Assembly: GCF_002276045.1 (NCBI RefSeq)
Contig: NZ_NQMR01000057.1
Coordinates: 1-49,952 of the forward strand
Reading direction: 5' to 3'
DNA from: Pseudoalteromonas sp. NBT06-2
Lineage (GTDB): Bacteria > Pseudomonadota > Gammaproteobacteria > Enterobacterales > Alteromonadaceae
DNA: 49,952 nt
This document shows, in pieces, positions 26,213-35,729 of the stretch. Both the position numbers and the translations under genes were made by a program. Numbering within the stretch: the first letter of the stretch is position 1; each line of letters begins with the position of its first letter. The notes beneath the pieces are model-generated. The model did not search any database and was not told the DNA's origin. It worked only from the letters and a program-made list of their open reading frames with translations.

Positions 26213-28307
26213 TTAATATTCCTTCTTTATCTGCAGACAATACCCAAGCAGTTTGAGAGTTAATATGAATACTCTGTTGTGCTTTATAAGTTTTATTAAA
26301 ATCAGGTGAAGGCAAAGTATTTAAACGCATTTGCCAATGCTTTACGGTGTGAATTTGTGGTAGTTCAAATGTAAAATCCTCTGGTGATGCATTAAAAATG
26401 ATGAGTAATACATCATTGTTATTTTGTGGTGATTTACTAGATAGCATATACCCTAAAATATGATTATCATCTTGTTTCCAGTCTATTTCTGACATCAGCT
26501 CACTATTTTTGTTAAACCACAACAAGTCAAAAAGCGCATCATCTTGGTGGATAAAGCGAGATTGTTTAAAGACTTTAAATTGTTTTCTCAAAGACAAAGC
26601 TTGGCTAATAAAACGATATAAAACTGATTTATGAAATATATTCTGATCAGCTAACCAGTTAATATTATTATCTTGGCAATATGCGTTATTATTTCCATTT
26701 TGAGAGTGCTCACTTTCGGTACCAGAACAAATCATGGGTACACCCTGTGAAAATATTAAAGTAAGTAAAATATTTTTTTGTTGCTTTAATCTTAATTCTA
26801 GTATCTGTGCATCATCTGTTTCACCTTCAACACCATAGTTATGTGAATAATTATCAGTGTGACCATCTCTATTGCCTTCACCATTATCAAGATTGTTTTT
26901 ATTATTAAAACTCACCAGATCTAACAGAGTAAAACCATCATGCGCACTAACGAAATTGATACTGGCACTGCAATCACGTCCACTGTGTTCAAACAAATCA
27001 TTTGAACCATGAAAACGTAATGCAAATTCAGGTAATAGACCGAGATCTGCTCGCCAAAATTTACGAACAACATCTCTATATTTATCATTCCATTCACGCC
27101 AATTTGGCGGAAAATGACCTAATTGATAACCACCAGGTCCAATATCCCAAGGTTCTGCAATTAATTTAACCCGATTTAAAATGGGATCTTGATTAATTGA
27201 TTGAAAAAATGTGTGATGCGTTTTAAATCCTGAATGGTTTCTCCCTAATATGGGAGCTAAGTCAAACCTAAAACCATCAACACCCATCACTTCAACCCAA
27301 TATCTAAGACTATCCATCACTAGTTGCAATGTTCTAGGGTGACTAATATTTAATGTATTCCCGCATCCTGTATCATTGATATAAGTACTTAAATTTATTG
27401 GGTCAAGTCGATAATAACTTTCATTATCAAACCCTTTAAAACATAAAGTTGGACCTTGATTATTACCTTCAGCAGTGTGATTGAATACCACATCCAATAT
27501 CACTTCAATATTGGATTTATGCAGCTTAGTAACCATTGTTTGAAATTCTATGATTTGGCCATGACTCAAATAAGCATTATGTGGAGTGAAGAAATTTAAA
27601 CTATTATAACCCCAGTAGTTTGTAAGGTTTTTACCATGTAAAAAACACTCACTTATAAATTGATGGACAGGTAGAAGCTCTATAGTTGTTATACCAAGGT
27701 TCTTTAAATGGGCGATAAACGCAGGCTCTGCTAGGCCTAAGAACTTTCCGCGATGCGCTTCACTTATTAAGGTATTATTTATAGTTGCACCTTTTACATG
27801 ACATTCATAAATAACCGTTTCATGCCAAGGAGTATTTGGTTTTTTACCTTTATATGCCTGTAAATTGGCAACTCTAGACTTAGGTATGTAGGCTGCTGTG
27901 TCTAAATTGTTTATTTTTTCAGTTACAGTGTTTTCATTTGAACTTAAAATAAAATCAAACGCAGGTGACGGGTTAAATTCGCCAAATAATTCTTTGGCAT
28001 ATGGATCTATCAGTAAATTATTAGGATTAAACCTTAACCCTAACTCAGGAGTAAAATCCCCAAATACACGATAGCCATATAATTGTGCTTGTGGTAAGCC
28101 AACTATTTGACCATGCCAAATATGCCCTTCGCCTTTAAAAAGTTCGAATTGAGCAATTTCGCTAATCCCATCTTCATCAAATAAACATAAGCGCACTGCT
28201 TTTGCTGAGCTTGAAAATACAGCAAAATTGACGCTGTTATTTGATGAAACGACAGTGGCACCTAAAGGATAAATTTCTCCAGGTATTAACGCGTAGGCCA
28301 TTTGCAT
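26205..28307 (-). CDS. glgX: Glycogen debranching enzyme
   Basis: A 700-residue GH13 protein with an N-terminal CBM48-like domain (GATVVSSNNSVNFAVFSSSA) followed by the catalytic barrel: DVVFNHTAEG, the nucleophile in GFRFDLAP, the acid in AEPWDIGPGGYQ and SAHDGFTL. GlgX cleaves the alpha-1,6 branch stubs left by phosphorylase. The ATG overlaps the glgB stop (TAATG), and a second ATG two codons on is an alternative start. Confidence 0.95.
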   Translation of the reverse strand: MQMAYALIPGEIYPLGATVVSSNNSVNFAVFSSSAKAVRLCLFDEDGISEIAQFELFKGEGHIWHGQIVGLPQAQLYGYRVFGDFTPELGLRFNPNNLLIDPYAKELFGEFNPSPAFDFILSSNENTVTEKINNLDTAAYIPKSRVANLQAYKGKKPNTPWHETVIYECHVKGATINNTLISEAHRGKFLGLAEPAFIAHLKNLGITTIELLPVHQFISECFLHGKNLTNYWGYNSLNFFTPHNAYLSHGQIIEFQTMVTKLHKSNIEVILDVVFNHTAEGNNQGPTLCFKGFDNESYYRLDPINLSTYINDTGCGNTLNISHPRTLQLVMDSLRYWVEVMGVDGFRFDLAPILGRNHSGFKTHHTFFQSINQDPILNRVKLIAEPWDIGPGGYQLGHFPPNWREWNDKYRDVVRKFWRADLGLLPEFALRFHGSNDLFEHSGRDCSASINFVSAHDGFTLLDLVSFNNKNNLDNGEGNRDGHTDNYSHNYGVEGETDDAQILELRLKQQKNILLTLIFSQGVPMICSGTESEHSQNGNNNAYCQDNNINWLADQNIFHKSVLYRFISQALSLRKQFKVFKQSRFIHQDDALFDLLWFNKNSELMSEIDWKQDDNHILGYMLSSKSPQNNNDVLLIIFNASPEDFTFELPQIHTVKHWQMRLNTLPSPDFNKTYKAQQSIHINSQTAWVLSADKEGILSE

Positions 28308-30556
28308 TAATTGGCTCTTTTTAAATACAAAGTGGCTAAAGGCGGTATATCTAAATAAATACTATTATCATAACCTTGCCAGGGTATTTGTTGCGTTTCA
28401 AATTGTGTTAGATGCGAAAAATCCGAGCCTGAAAATAAGATATTGTCCGTATTTATTAAAAGCTCATAACTGGTTTGACTTGGCACCCCTACCCTGAAGT
28501 TATTATAGGTGTTAGGCGTCATATTACTGATAATAACGATATGGTCGTCCGCGTTTTTTGCAAAACGAATAAAACTGAAAATACTTTGACATGCATTCCC
28601 ACCATCTATCCATTTAAACCCTTCTTGCTTATTATCTAATTGATGTAAAGCGGGGTTTGCACAATATAGTTTATTGAGCTGTTTTATTAAATGATGCATG
28701 CCTTGATGTGGTGCGTATTCTAGTAGGTGCCAATCTAACGAATTATCGTGATCCCATTCATTGTATTGTGCAAATTCACCACCCATAAATAATAATTTTT
28801 TACCTGGATGTGCCCACATAAATGCATAATAAGCACGCAGGTTTGCAAACTTTTGCCAATCATCTCCTGGCATTTTATTAATTAATGACCTTTTACCATG
28901 AACAACTTCATCATGAGACAGGGGTAAAATATAATTCTCACTAAAAGCATATACAAGAGAAAATGTCATTTCATTATGATGATGTGCTCTATGGATAGGA
29001 TCTTTTGACATGTAACTTAAGCTGTCATTCATCCACCCCATATTCCATTTATAACCAAAACCTAAACCTCCATGTTCAACAAATTGTGTCACCCCAGGCC
29101 AAGCCGTAGACTCTTCTGCTGCCATCATGATACCGGGATGATTGCCATAACACCTTTGATTTACTTGTTTTAATAACTCAATCGCCTCAAGGTTTTCTCG
29201 ACCACCATGAATATTAGGGATCCACTCGCCTGCTTCCCTGCTATAATCTAAATAAAGCATTGAAGCTACGGCATCAACTCTTAATCCATCAATTGCAAAA
29301 TTATCAAACCAATACATGGCATTTGAAATTAAAAAGCTTTGTATTTCTGCACGACCATAATTATAAATATGCGTATTCCAATCAGGATGAAAACCTTGAC
29401 GTTTATCGGCATGTTCATAAAGATGAGAACCATCAAATTTAGCAAGACCATGTGGATCAGATGGAAAGTGGCCTGGGACCCAGTCAATTAATAAGCCAAG
29501 ATTGTTTTCATGACAAGCATCGATCAAATATTGAAAATCAGCAAGACTACCGAAACGACTTGTAGGAGCATACATACCTACTGGCTGGTAACCCCAAGAA
29601 CCATCAAATGGAAATTCACAAATGGGCATTAATTGAATATGTGTGAAACCAAGGTCCTTAACATAAGGAACTAATTGTTGCGCTAATTGCTGATAGCTAA
29701 GATAACCTTTTAACCCTTGAGATAACTTTTCACTATCATGTTTCCATGAACCAGCATGAACTTCATAAATACTAATCGGTTTATCAATGGCATTACGTAA
29801 TTGACGATCACGTTGCAGTTTTATTTGTTGTTTTTTATTCTTATGACAACCAGATAATACTTCTTTTTGAGGTATTATTGAGGCTGTATCTGAAGGCTGT
29901 TGCATTGAAAACGAAAAAGGATCTGCTTTTTCTAACTTTTCTCCCTCTTGGCTAACAATATTAAATTTATAACTTTGCCCTGCGTTCACTTGAGGTATGA
30001 ATATTTCCCACACACCACACGCTGGGTGTTTTCGTAATATATGCCGTTTATCATTCCAATGATTAAAATCTCCAATAATACTGACACTTTGTGCGTTTGG
30101 AGCCCATAGCGTGAATCGTACACCCGTTTGGTTTTTTTGAGTTTGCCAATGTGCTCCTAAATGCTTATATGCTTGTTCTAGAGTTCCCTCACTAAATAGG
30201 TACATAGCGTTTAGATCTAGGCTTGAGTCAAATGAATATACATCACTTTGTTTTTCAGTTGACAATGGATAGCTAATATTTAATTGATAGTTTTCATCAA
30301 AATATTTTTTATTTAATAGTAAAGTAAATAAATCACTATTTTGATAACGCTGATAAGGAAACCTGTGTTTTGTGCTTTCATAACACACCCCTTTTACTCC
30401 GGGTATATATGCCCTTAACTCAAGCTGTTTGTCATCAAAAGAATGTACGCCTAAAAATGCAAACGGGTCCGCAAAAACACCATTATTCAATGCATTCACC
30501 TGTACGTCATAATCAGGGTTGTAAATATTAGATTTCATTAAGATTGCTTCACTCAT
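28307..30556 (-). CDS. glgB: 1,4-alpha-glucan branching enzyme
   Basis: A 749-residue GH13 branching enzyme with two N-terminal beta domains (the second containing VRFTLWAPNAQSVSIIGDFN) and catalytic motifs DWVPGHFPSD, DGLRVDAVAS, AEESTAWPGV and PLSHDEVVHGK. Slightly longer than E. coli GlgB (728). It forms alpha-1,6 branches. AAGGAAG precedes the start by 4 bases, and the start overlaps malQ by 8 bases. Confidence 0.96.
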   Translation of the reverse strand: MSEAILMKSNIYNPDYDVQVNALNNGVFADPFAFLGVHSFDDKQLELRAYIPGVKGVCYESTKHRFPYQRYQNSDLFTLLLNKKYFDENYQLNISYPLSTEKQSDVYSFDSSLDLNAMYLFSEGTLEQAYKHLGAHWQTQKNQTGVRFTLWAPNAQSVSIIGDFNHWNDKRHILRKHPACGVWEIFIPQVNAGQSYKFNIVSQEGEKLEKADPFSFSMQQPSDTASIIPQKEVLSGCHKNKKQQIKLQRDRQLRNAIDKPISIYEVHAGSWKHDSEKLSQGLKGYLSYQQLAQQLVPYVKDLGFTHIQLMPICEFPFDGSWGYQPVGMYAPTSRFGSLADFQYLIDACHENNLGLLIDWVPGHFPSDPHGLAKFDGSHLYEHADKRQGFHPDWNTHIYNYGRAEIQSFLISNAMYWFDNFAIDGLRVDAVASMLYLDYSREAGEWIPNIHGGRENLEAIELLKQVNQRCYGNHPGIMMAAEESTAWPGVTQFVEHGGLGFGYKWNMGWMNDSLSYMSKDPIHRAHHHNEMTFSLVYAFSENYILPLSHDEVVHGKRSLINKMPGDDWQKFANLRAYYAFMWAHPGKKLLFMGGEFAQYNEWDHDNSLDWHLLEYAPHQGMHHLIKQLNKLYCANPALHQLDNKQEGFKWIDGGNACQSIFSFIRFAKNADDHIVIISNMTPNTYNNFRVGVPSQTSYELLINTDNILFSGSDFSHLTQFETQQIPWQGYDNSIYLDIPPLATLYLKRAN

Positions 30557-32618
30557 TATGCTTCCTTGCCTGATTTAGGTGATTAAAAAAAGAATTGTCT
30601 GAAAATAATTCACTTGGCTTATGTGATAACCGTCTTCGCCAATTTGGGTAAGCTTTATCTGTTCCAGGGATATTTATAGGTAATTCATTATCATCAAGAT
30701 CGTCTAACTGAATCGTGACGACTTTCACTTTTGATTGGGCTAAAATAGTTAATAAGTTTTGATAAATCTCTCTATGTGATGAATCTAAGGTAAACTCTGC
30801 AATATCTGTTTGAGAAATATATTGATTTAGCCAGCTAATCAACTTTAATTTATCTGAATTACGCTGTGAAATAGCCTCACAACATTCATCTTGGGTTTCA
30901 AATAATTTTAAATTATTACGCAAAGTGATATCACTTTGATGCCACCAAGCCATAAAGGTCGGTACATCATGATTTGCTATCATCAACATGGCATGTGTTT
31001 TAAATTCACAAGGAGAGATAAACTCATCAACATGATTTTTCTCAAAATAAAATAATAAATTTGAATAGATGTCAGATTCATCCAATGCAGATTTTATTTC
31101 AGCTGGTACAACGCCTAAGTCTTCACCAAAAATGACACATTTATTTAAATGTGACTCTAATTTAAGCAAAGCTAACATTTCATTAAATGGATAATAAACA
31201 TAACAGCCTTTATTTAAATCATTAGTATCTAAGGTGCACCACCATAATCGTAATAACGCCATTACATGATCAATGCGAAGCGCACCACAGTGCTTCATAT
31301 TTGATTGTAATAAATCAATATAATGCTTAAATCCTGTATTTTTTAATGTGACAGGTTCCATCGGAGGCAGTCCCCAATTTTGTCCCTCTGATGCCCAAGG
31401 ATCAGGGGGGGCACCTATGCTAACATTCTTAATGAATAGACATTCATTTTGTAGAAATTCATTACCATCTTGTGCACAACCTACAGCTAAGTCTCTGATC
31501 AAGCCTATTGTCATATTGCACTGCTTTGAATATTGCTGACATTGCTCAAACTGTAGCTGCGTTTGCCATTGTAAATAAGCAATAAAATCAGGATCTTTAT
31601 AATTACTATCTATGTTATCTAAAGCACATACCCACTCACAGTATTGCTTGATACTAACGCCATGATCAGTTTTGAAATCTGTAAATAATTTAAAATACGC
31701 TGTTTTAGCTGCACAATGTTGTTTAATAAAATGGTTAAACAATAAGTAGAAAACGTGATACTTATAAGTTGTGATCAATTGATAATTAATATAAACATCA
31801 TTTTTATGTTTTTTTAAATCGCTTGATAATAAATGTGACTTAAGTAAAGTTTGTGCGTCAGCGCAATGTTCAAAATCTGGTATATCTTGTATGTGTATAT
31901 ATAAAGGATTGAGGAATAAACGATCACTTGGACTATAAGGGCTTGCCCTTTCTGGGTCATCATCAAAAAGGGCATGTAATGGATTAATAAGTATAAAATC
32001 GGCGCCGCGCTTTGATGAATACATGATAGTTTGTCTTAAGTCATTGAAATCACCTATTCCATAATTATCATCACCTCTGAGACTATATAATTGTAATGAC
32101 ACTCCCCAAACTTTATTGTCAATGCTTTGATAGGCTTTTTCAGGATATACAATCAAGTCACCAGATTGATGAATATCATCAATAGCAACGTTAATTTGAT
32201 AATACCCAATTTCTAAACTTGTTATTTTTAATACTATCTCTCGAAAACACTCATTGTTGTAATGATAGTTACCAATTTCTTTTAGAGTCGATATATCTGC
32301 AATATGCTCTATCACATGCTGAGTATTTTGATAGATCTGGCAGGTTATTCTTGAATTCAGCTGTGATTCATTTACCCTTAACTTTAATAAAAAATCGCAA
32401 CTACTTATAAAACTGGTTGGATTAATAATTTTAAACCAAGGTGCCACATCTAATTGAAAATTAGCTTCATTTATTGAAGCGCTATCATCTAAGTTATATC
32501 CACATGCAGTTAAAAAACACCGCCTTACATCATTACTTATAATGATTTTTTCTGTGTTGTATCCCGTATATTGTTGTCCAATACCTTGTAAATATAAGAG
32601 TTGTTCTACCGATTGCAT
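30549..32618 (-). CDS. malQ: 4-alpha-glucanotransferase (amylomaltase)
   Basis: A 689-residue GH77 enzyme matching E. coli MalQ in length (694). Catalytic landmarks include LIRDLAVGC, PPDPWASEGQNWGLPP, the nucleophile in ALRIDHVMAL, GEDLGVVP and NHDVPT. It rearranges short maltodextrins. Here it belongs to the glycogen operon and not to a maltose regulon. A small dyad AAGGT-GTTAT-ACCTT (32619-32633) spans the start/RBS region and the end of the preceding gene. Confidence 0.95.
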   Translation of the reverse strand: MQSVEQLLYLQGIGQQYTGYNTEKIIISNDVRRCFLTACGYNLDDSASINEANFQLDVAPWFKIINPTSFISSCDFLLKLRVNESQLNSRITCQIYQNTQHVIEHIADISTLKEIGNYHYNNECFREIVLKITSLEIGYYQINVAIDDIHQSGDLIVYPEKAYQSIDNKVWGVSLQLYSLRGDDNYGIGDFNDLRQTIMYSSKRGADFILINPLHALFDDDPERASPYSPSDRLFLNPLYIHIQDIPDFEHCADAQTLLKSHLLSSDLKKHKNDVYINYQLITTYKYHVFYLLFNHFIKQHCAAKTAYFKLFTDFKTDHGVSIKQYCEWVCALDNIDSNYKDPDFIAYLQWQTQLQFEQCQQYSKQCNMTIGLIRDLAVGCAQDGNEFLQNECLFIKNVSIGAPPDPWASEGQNWGLPPMEPVTLKNTGFKHYIDLLQSNMKHCGALRIDHVMALLRLWWCTLDTNDLNKGCYVYYPFNEMLALLKLESHLNKCVIFGEDLGVVPAEIKSALDESDIYSNLLFYFEKNHVDEFISPCEFKTHAMLMIANHDVPTFMAWWHQSDITLRNNLKLFETQDECCEAISQRNSDKLKLISWLNQYISQTDIAEFTLDSSHREIYQNLLTILAQSKVKVVTIQLDDLDDNELPINIPGTDKAYPNWRRRLSHKPSELFSDNSFFNHLNQARKHNE

Positions 32619-32631
32619 AAGGTGTTATACC

Positions 32632-32931
32632 TTAAACTTGAAAGGTGTTAACAACGCTGTTATCACTTCCAAAGCTATTTTGAATATAAGCGTCAGCGTG
32701 ATGGTCGTTTTCCCATTTATCTTCATTGATTAGATATCGAAAGTGAAAATCTTTATCTTTAGGTAACCTTACTTTAGTACGGTAAACTTTATCTTTTTTA
32801 TTGAATTTCATATCAATAGGTTGCCAGTCGTTAAACTCAGCTACTAATTGCACTTTTTTCACATCTGAAATATTAAATTCAAATGTCACTTCTGCTTCTT
32901 GTTTGGTTTTAAAAAATCTTTTAGTTAACAT
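32632..32931 (-). CDS. Stand-alone CBM48 (isoamylase/AMPK-type glycogen-binding) protein
   Basis: A 99-residue protein made of one early-set/CBM48-like domain: VTFEFNISDVKKVQLVAEFNDWQ, then FHFRYLINEDKWENDHHADAY. The Trp of FNDWQ and the aromatic of the C-terminal part are the glycan-contact residues in AMPK-type domains. It has no enzyme attached. It heads the glycogen operon, 13 bases before malQ, so it may be a glycogen-granule adaptor or regulator. Similar lone domains occur in other gammaproteobacterial glg operons, but their role is unsettled. Confidence 0.85.
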   Translation of the reverse strand: MLTKRFFKTKQEAEVTFEFNISDVKKVQLVAEFNDWQPIDMKFNKKDKVYRTKVRLPKDKDFHFRYLINEDKWENDHHADAYIQNSFGSDNSVVNTFQV

Positions 32932-33309
32932 CTTGGCTCCTAACAGTCTTTAACAGATAATTCCTTGCCACAAGCTATAAAAAATGTGATTACAGCCCGA
33001 TAAATAATTGTATTTAAATTACTCTCAAATAAAGTAAACCATATATATTTAGATTTTATGACAATGAATAACTTAATTCACTGCACCAAAATAAAGCAAT
33101 ATGTTATGCCTTTTAATTTGAAAATTAAATGTAGTAGATTTAGCAATAAATTAATTTTCATATTTAATATAAATTAATTTACTGAAGTTTCAAATGATAA
33201 TAAATCTTATTTAGGTGAGCATTTTTCATCTTGAACCCATTTAAGGTCCATAAAGTAAAGTTGAATGAATTTACTTCATATAAAGCATTGATCTAGTACT
33301 ATAATATGA
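32932..33309. other. AT-rich promoter gap of the glycogen operon, no gene seen
   Basis: The 378 bases between the CBM48 gene and the yjjG terminator contain no convincing frame on either strand. A half CRP-like TGTGA lies at about 32985 but lacks the second half. The operon promoter must lie here. Confidence 0.5.
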
Positions 33310-33340
33310 TTTTGTTTGCACTAAAATAGAGCAAACAAAA
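33310..33340 (-). terminator. 10-bp stem-loop after yjjG
   Basis: TTTTGTTTGC (33310-33319) and GCAAACAAAA (33331-33340) pair perfectly around 11 bases, 9 bases past the yjjG stop. The leftward continuation is AT-rich with few T in a row. Probably the end of the TonB receptor-yjjG transcript. Confidence 0.5.
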
Positions 33341-33348
33341 ACGATTAT

Positions 33349-34020
33349 TTATTTAAATTTGTCCAGTAATTGCCATAAAGACTGTACTTCATGTGTGGGT
33401 TTGATTCCTTCTGGTGCGTCTTGCTTGTTGATATTTAGCCAGCAAGTATCAATACCTGCATTAATCCCACCTTGTATATCAGAATGCGGATTATCGCCTA
33501 CCATCAGAACTTCATTCTTACTCGGGTTACCCATAGTATTCAAAGCATGTTGAAATATACCGATATCCGGTTTGGCTATACCAACTTGTTCTGAAATTAC
33601 TAAAGTAGAAAATACGTCTTTAAACCCTGTTCTTTCAAGTCTAATAGATTGCAGTTGTGTAAAGCCGTTAGTAATTATTCCCAACTTTACTTTAGTAGAT
33701 AAAAAGTCAATCAATTCTTTAGCGCCATCTAATGGTTTACAAATATCTGCCATTGCATGCAAAAATTCACTATTAAGTTGTTGTGTAGATATTTTTAGTT
33801 TTTGGCACCAAGATTCAAACCTTCGGTTTTGTAACTGTTTGGCGCTGATCTGCCCATTTTGATAATCAACCCATAAGGGTTTATTTAATTTTTGATAGTG
33901 CTCATAATCAGCTAATGTAAAATCAACTTCAAATCGTGAAAACATCAACTTTAAACCTTGAAAAGCATCAAAATGAAATAATGTTTCATCTGCGTCAAAT
34001 AATACCCATTTATACTTCAT
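33349..34020 (-). CDS. yjjG: Pyrimidine 5'-nucleotidase, YjjG-type HAD hydrolase
   Basis: A 223-residue haloacid dehalogenase-type phosphatase. Motif I is FDADETLF, motif II IITNGFT, motif III Lys in AKPDIGIF, motif IV VGDNPHSDIQGG. The long match through FTLADYEHYQKLNKPLWVDY identifies YjjG, which dephosphorylates UMP, dUMP and non-standard pyrimidine nucleotides. It lies 9 bases after the thioredoxin-like gene, apparently sharing the metal-uptake transcript though its function is unrelated. Confidence 0.93.
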   Translation of the reverse strand: MKYKWVLFDADETLFHFDAFQGLKLMFSRFEVDFTLADYEHYQKLNKPLWVDYQNGQISAKQLQNRRFESWCQKLKISTQQLNSEFLHAMADICKPLDGAKELIDFLSTKVKLGIITNGFTQLQSIRLERTGFKDVFSTLVISEQVGIAKPDIGIFQHALNTMGNPSKNEVLMVGDNPHSDIQGGINAGIDTCWLNINKQDAPEGIKPTHEVQSLWQLLDKFK

Positions 34021-34029
34021 TTTAGTCTC

Positions 34030-34509
34030 TTACTTTAACCACTGTTGTAGAATATTTTTATCAACCAAACCGCTTCGCCCTTGACTTTGTCCTGCTCTAT
34101 TAAAAAAATAGCTACGCGGTAATTCTCCATACCAAGTAGGATCTATAATGTAGCGGTTTTGGGATGCTTGTTCATCAGCAAAGTGCAGCAAGGTTAAATC
34201 ATTTAATTGATACTTATTAATGACCTCGTCCATTTTTTCTTTCATGTCATTGTCAGCATCAGTATTTATTAACACCAATTTGAGATCTGGGGTTGATTTG
34301 ATGATACCTGATATTGTTTGTAGCTCTTTGAAACACGGTGGGCATTCTAATGACCAAAAAACTGCAATCCAATTCTCATTTAAATTTTGTTGTTGGATAC
34401 TTTGCCATATTTTTTTATCAAATTTTGAACTTTGAGCAAAACTCATCATCGAAAAGAAACAAACAGATAAACAACACAATACCTTAAATCTAATCTTTAA
34501 TTTTCTCAT
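34030..34509 (-). CDS. Exported thioredoxin-like (TlpA-type) protein
   Basis: Start taken at the ATG at 34509, which overlaps the preceding stop (ATGA); a TTG at 34524 is a poorer choice. The 159-residue protein has a Sec signal peptide (hydrophobic core, SFAQ cleavage) and a thioredoxin fold with the active site CPPC in WSLECPPCFKEL; RSYFFNRAGQ follows the cis-Pro-like region. It probably acts in the periplasm as a thiol oxidoreductase. Being coupled to the Cys-rich propeller protein, it may maintain that protein's cysteines. Confidence 0.82.
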   Translation of the reverse strand: MRKLKIRFKVLCCLSVCFFSMMSFAQSSKFDKKIWQSIQQQNLNENWIAVFWSLECPPCFKELQTISGIIKSTPDLKLVLINTDADNDMKEKMDEVINKYQLNDLTLLHFADEQASQNRYIIDPTWYGELPRSYFFNRAGQSQGRSGLVDKNILQQWLK

Positions 34510-35729
34510 AATTTTGCTGTCCAATGTCCTACCTTAGGTCTATGCCATGAAACATAGTTATCACCTTTGTTTGTGGTATATAAAAAGGGTCTATCTGCAC
34601 CAAAGCCCGATGATGCTAGTTTTGTAGCTTGTTTAAATGTATCGCCTTTATCAAAAGATTGTTGGTGCCATAATTCATGCTCCGCTCCATTAAATTCAAG
34701 CCATACAATATCAACTTTATTACCATTACTGATTATATTCGGGTGAACAGCTTGACGTGCTATATTTCCGATAAAGATTGGCGTTGACAATGTGTCACCT
34801 AAATTATCTGTAAACGCATAGAATATGCCCTTGCCTTTGCTACCTTGATTAAACCAAGTAAGGTGCATTCTTTGATCTGTTTTAGAAATACCAGCACCTT
34901 GATGTGGACAGCCATTTATAAACCATTCATCAAAAGTCACTCTATTGCTATTTACCACTTTATTATTTGCTAAATCATAATTGACTAAAGAGAAGTCGCG
35001 AATATTGTCACCAAATATATCCCGATACATGATTGATATCTGGTTAGTATCACTCTGTAACAGCGTTAACCGACAACAAACGCAAGTTCCTTGAGAAATT
35101 TTTTCATTGGAAAAGCTTACAGTTTTATTTACATCAAACATTACTTGAGCTGAATAAATAGAAGAGCCATTAAATTCCTTACCTGCTTTTTTTGCATTAT
35201 ATTTATCTCGACTATCAAGCCAAACTAAAATTAACTTATTCTCATCAGTCACTATCATTTCATTAAAGCTATGGCCTGTTATTAGCTCATCATTATTGAT
35301 CGTAACCGGTTTGCTAAAGCTAATGCCATCATCATTTGAAAAACTAAATCGTATATCTCCTACATACTTTTTAGCACCGGGTCTTGCCCAAGATAAATAA
35401 ACATCACCAATTTGTGAAAAAGCAATCTTTGGTCGATTTTCACCTCGAGAAGAAATTTTCTCATTTATCGATGTTATTTTAACTGCTTTATTAAAACTCC
35501 CCCCATAGTCATTAGATACTGCATAAAATACCTGATTTTTATATGCCCAAACACGCCAGATATCACCATTAGGATGCGTAGCGATAGTCACCGTTTTTGC
35601 ACAGATGACCTCTTGAGGTTTGCACTGTTTTTTTGTTTTATCTGTGTCTGATGTGTGTTGATGTGCGTCTATAAACGAACACCAAGTGATTAATAGTAAG
35701 AACAATAGATTTAATATAATTTTTACCAT
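34506..35729 (-). CDS. BNR/sialidase-fold exported protein with CVCC motif
   Basis: A 407-residue protein with signal peptide (to about residue 22, IDAHQH) and repeated Asp-box-like strands (SNDYGGSF, SNDDGISF, TDNLGDTL, FDKGDTF), giving a six-bladed propeller. Automatic labels would call it exo-alpha-sialidase, but no sialidase triad context is visible. Conserved-looking cysteines, QGTCVCCRL and INGCPHQG, suggest metal binding. It overlaps the TonB receptor gene by 7 bases and the thioredoxin gene by 4. A role in capture of the metal taken up by the receptor is inference. Confidence 0.72.
   Translation of the reverse strand: MVKIILNLLFLLLITWCSFIDAHQHTSDTDKTKKQCKPQEVICAKTVTIATHPNGDIWRVWAYKNQVFYAVSNDYGGSFNKAVKITSINEKISSRGENRPKIAFSQIGDVYLSWARPGAKKYVGDIRFSFSNDDGISFSKPVTINNDELITGHSFNEMIVTDENKLILVWLDSRDKYNAKKAGKEFNGSSIYSAQVMFDVNKTVSFSNEKISQGTCVCCRLTLLQSDTNQISIMYRDIFGDNIRDFSLVNYDLANNKVVNSNRVTFDEWFINGCPHQGAGISKTDQRMHLTWFNQGSKGKGIFYAFTDNLGDTLSTPIFIGNIARQAVHPNIISNGNKVDIVWLEFNGAEHELWHQQSFDKGDTFKQATKLASSGFGADRPFLYTTNKGDNYVSWHRPKVGHWTAKL

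Noticed and set aside
32980..32992. TGTGATTAC as a CRP site for the glycogen operon
   Set aside because: Only one half-site is present; the partner half is missing.
34506..35729. Naming the propeller protein a sialidase
   Set aside because: Asp-box repeats are not specific to sialidases; no sialic acid genes are near, and the cysteine motifs point elsewhere.
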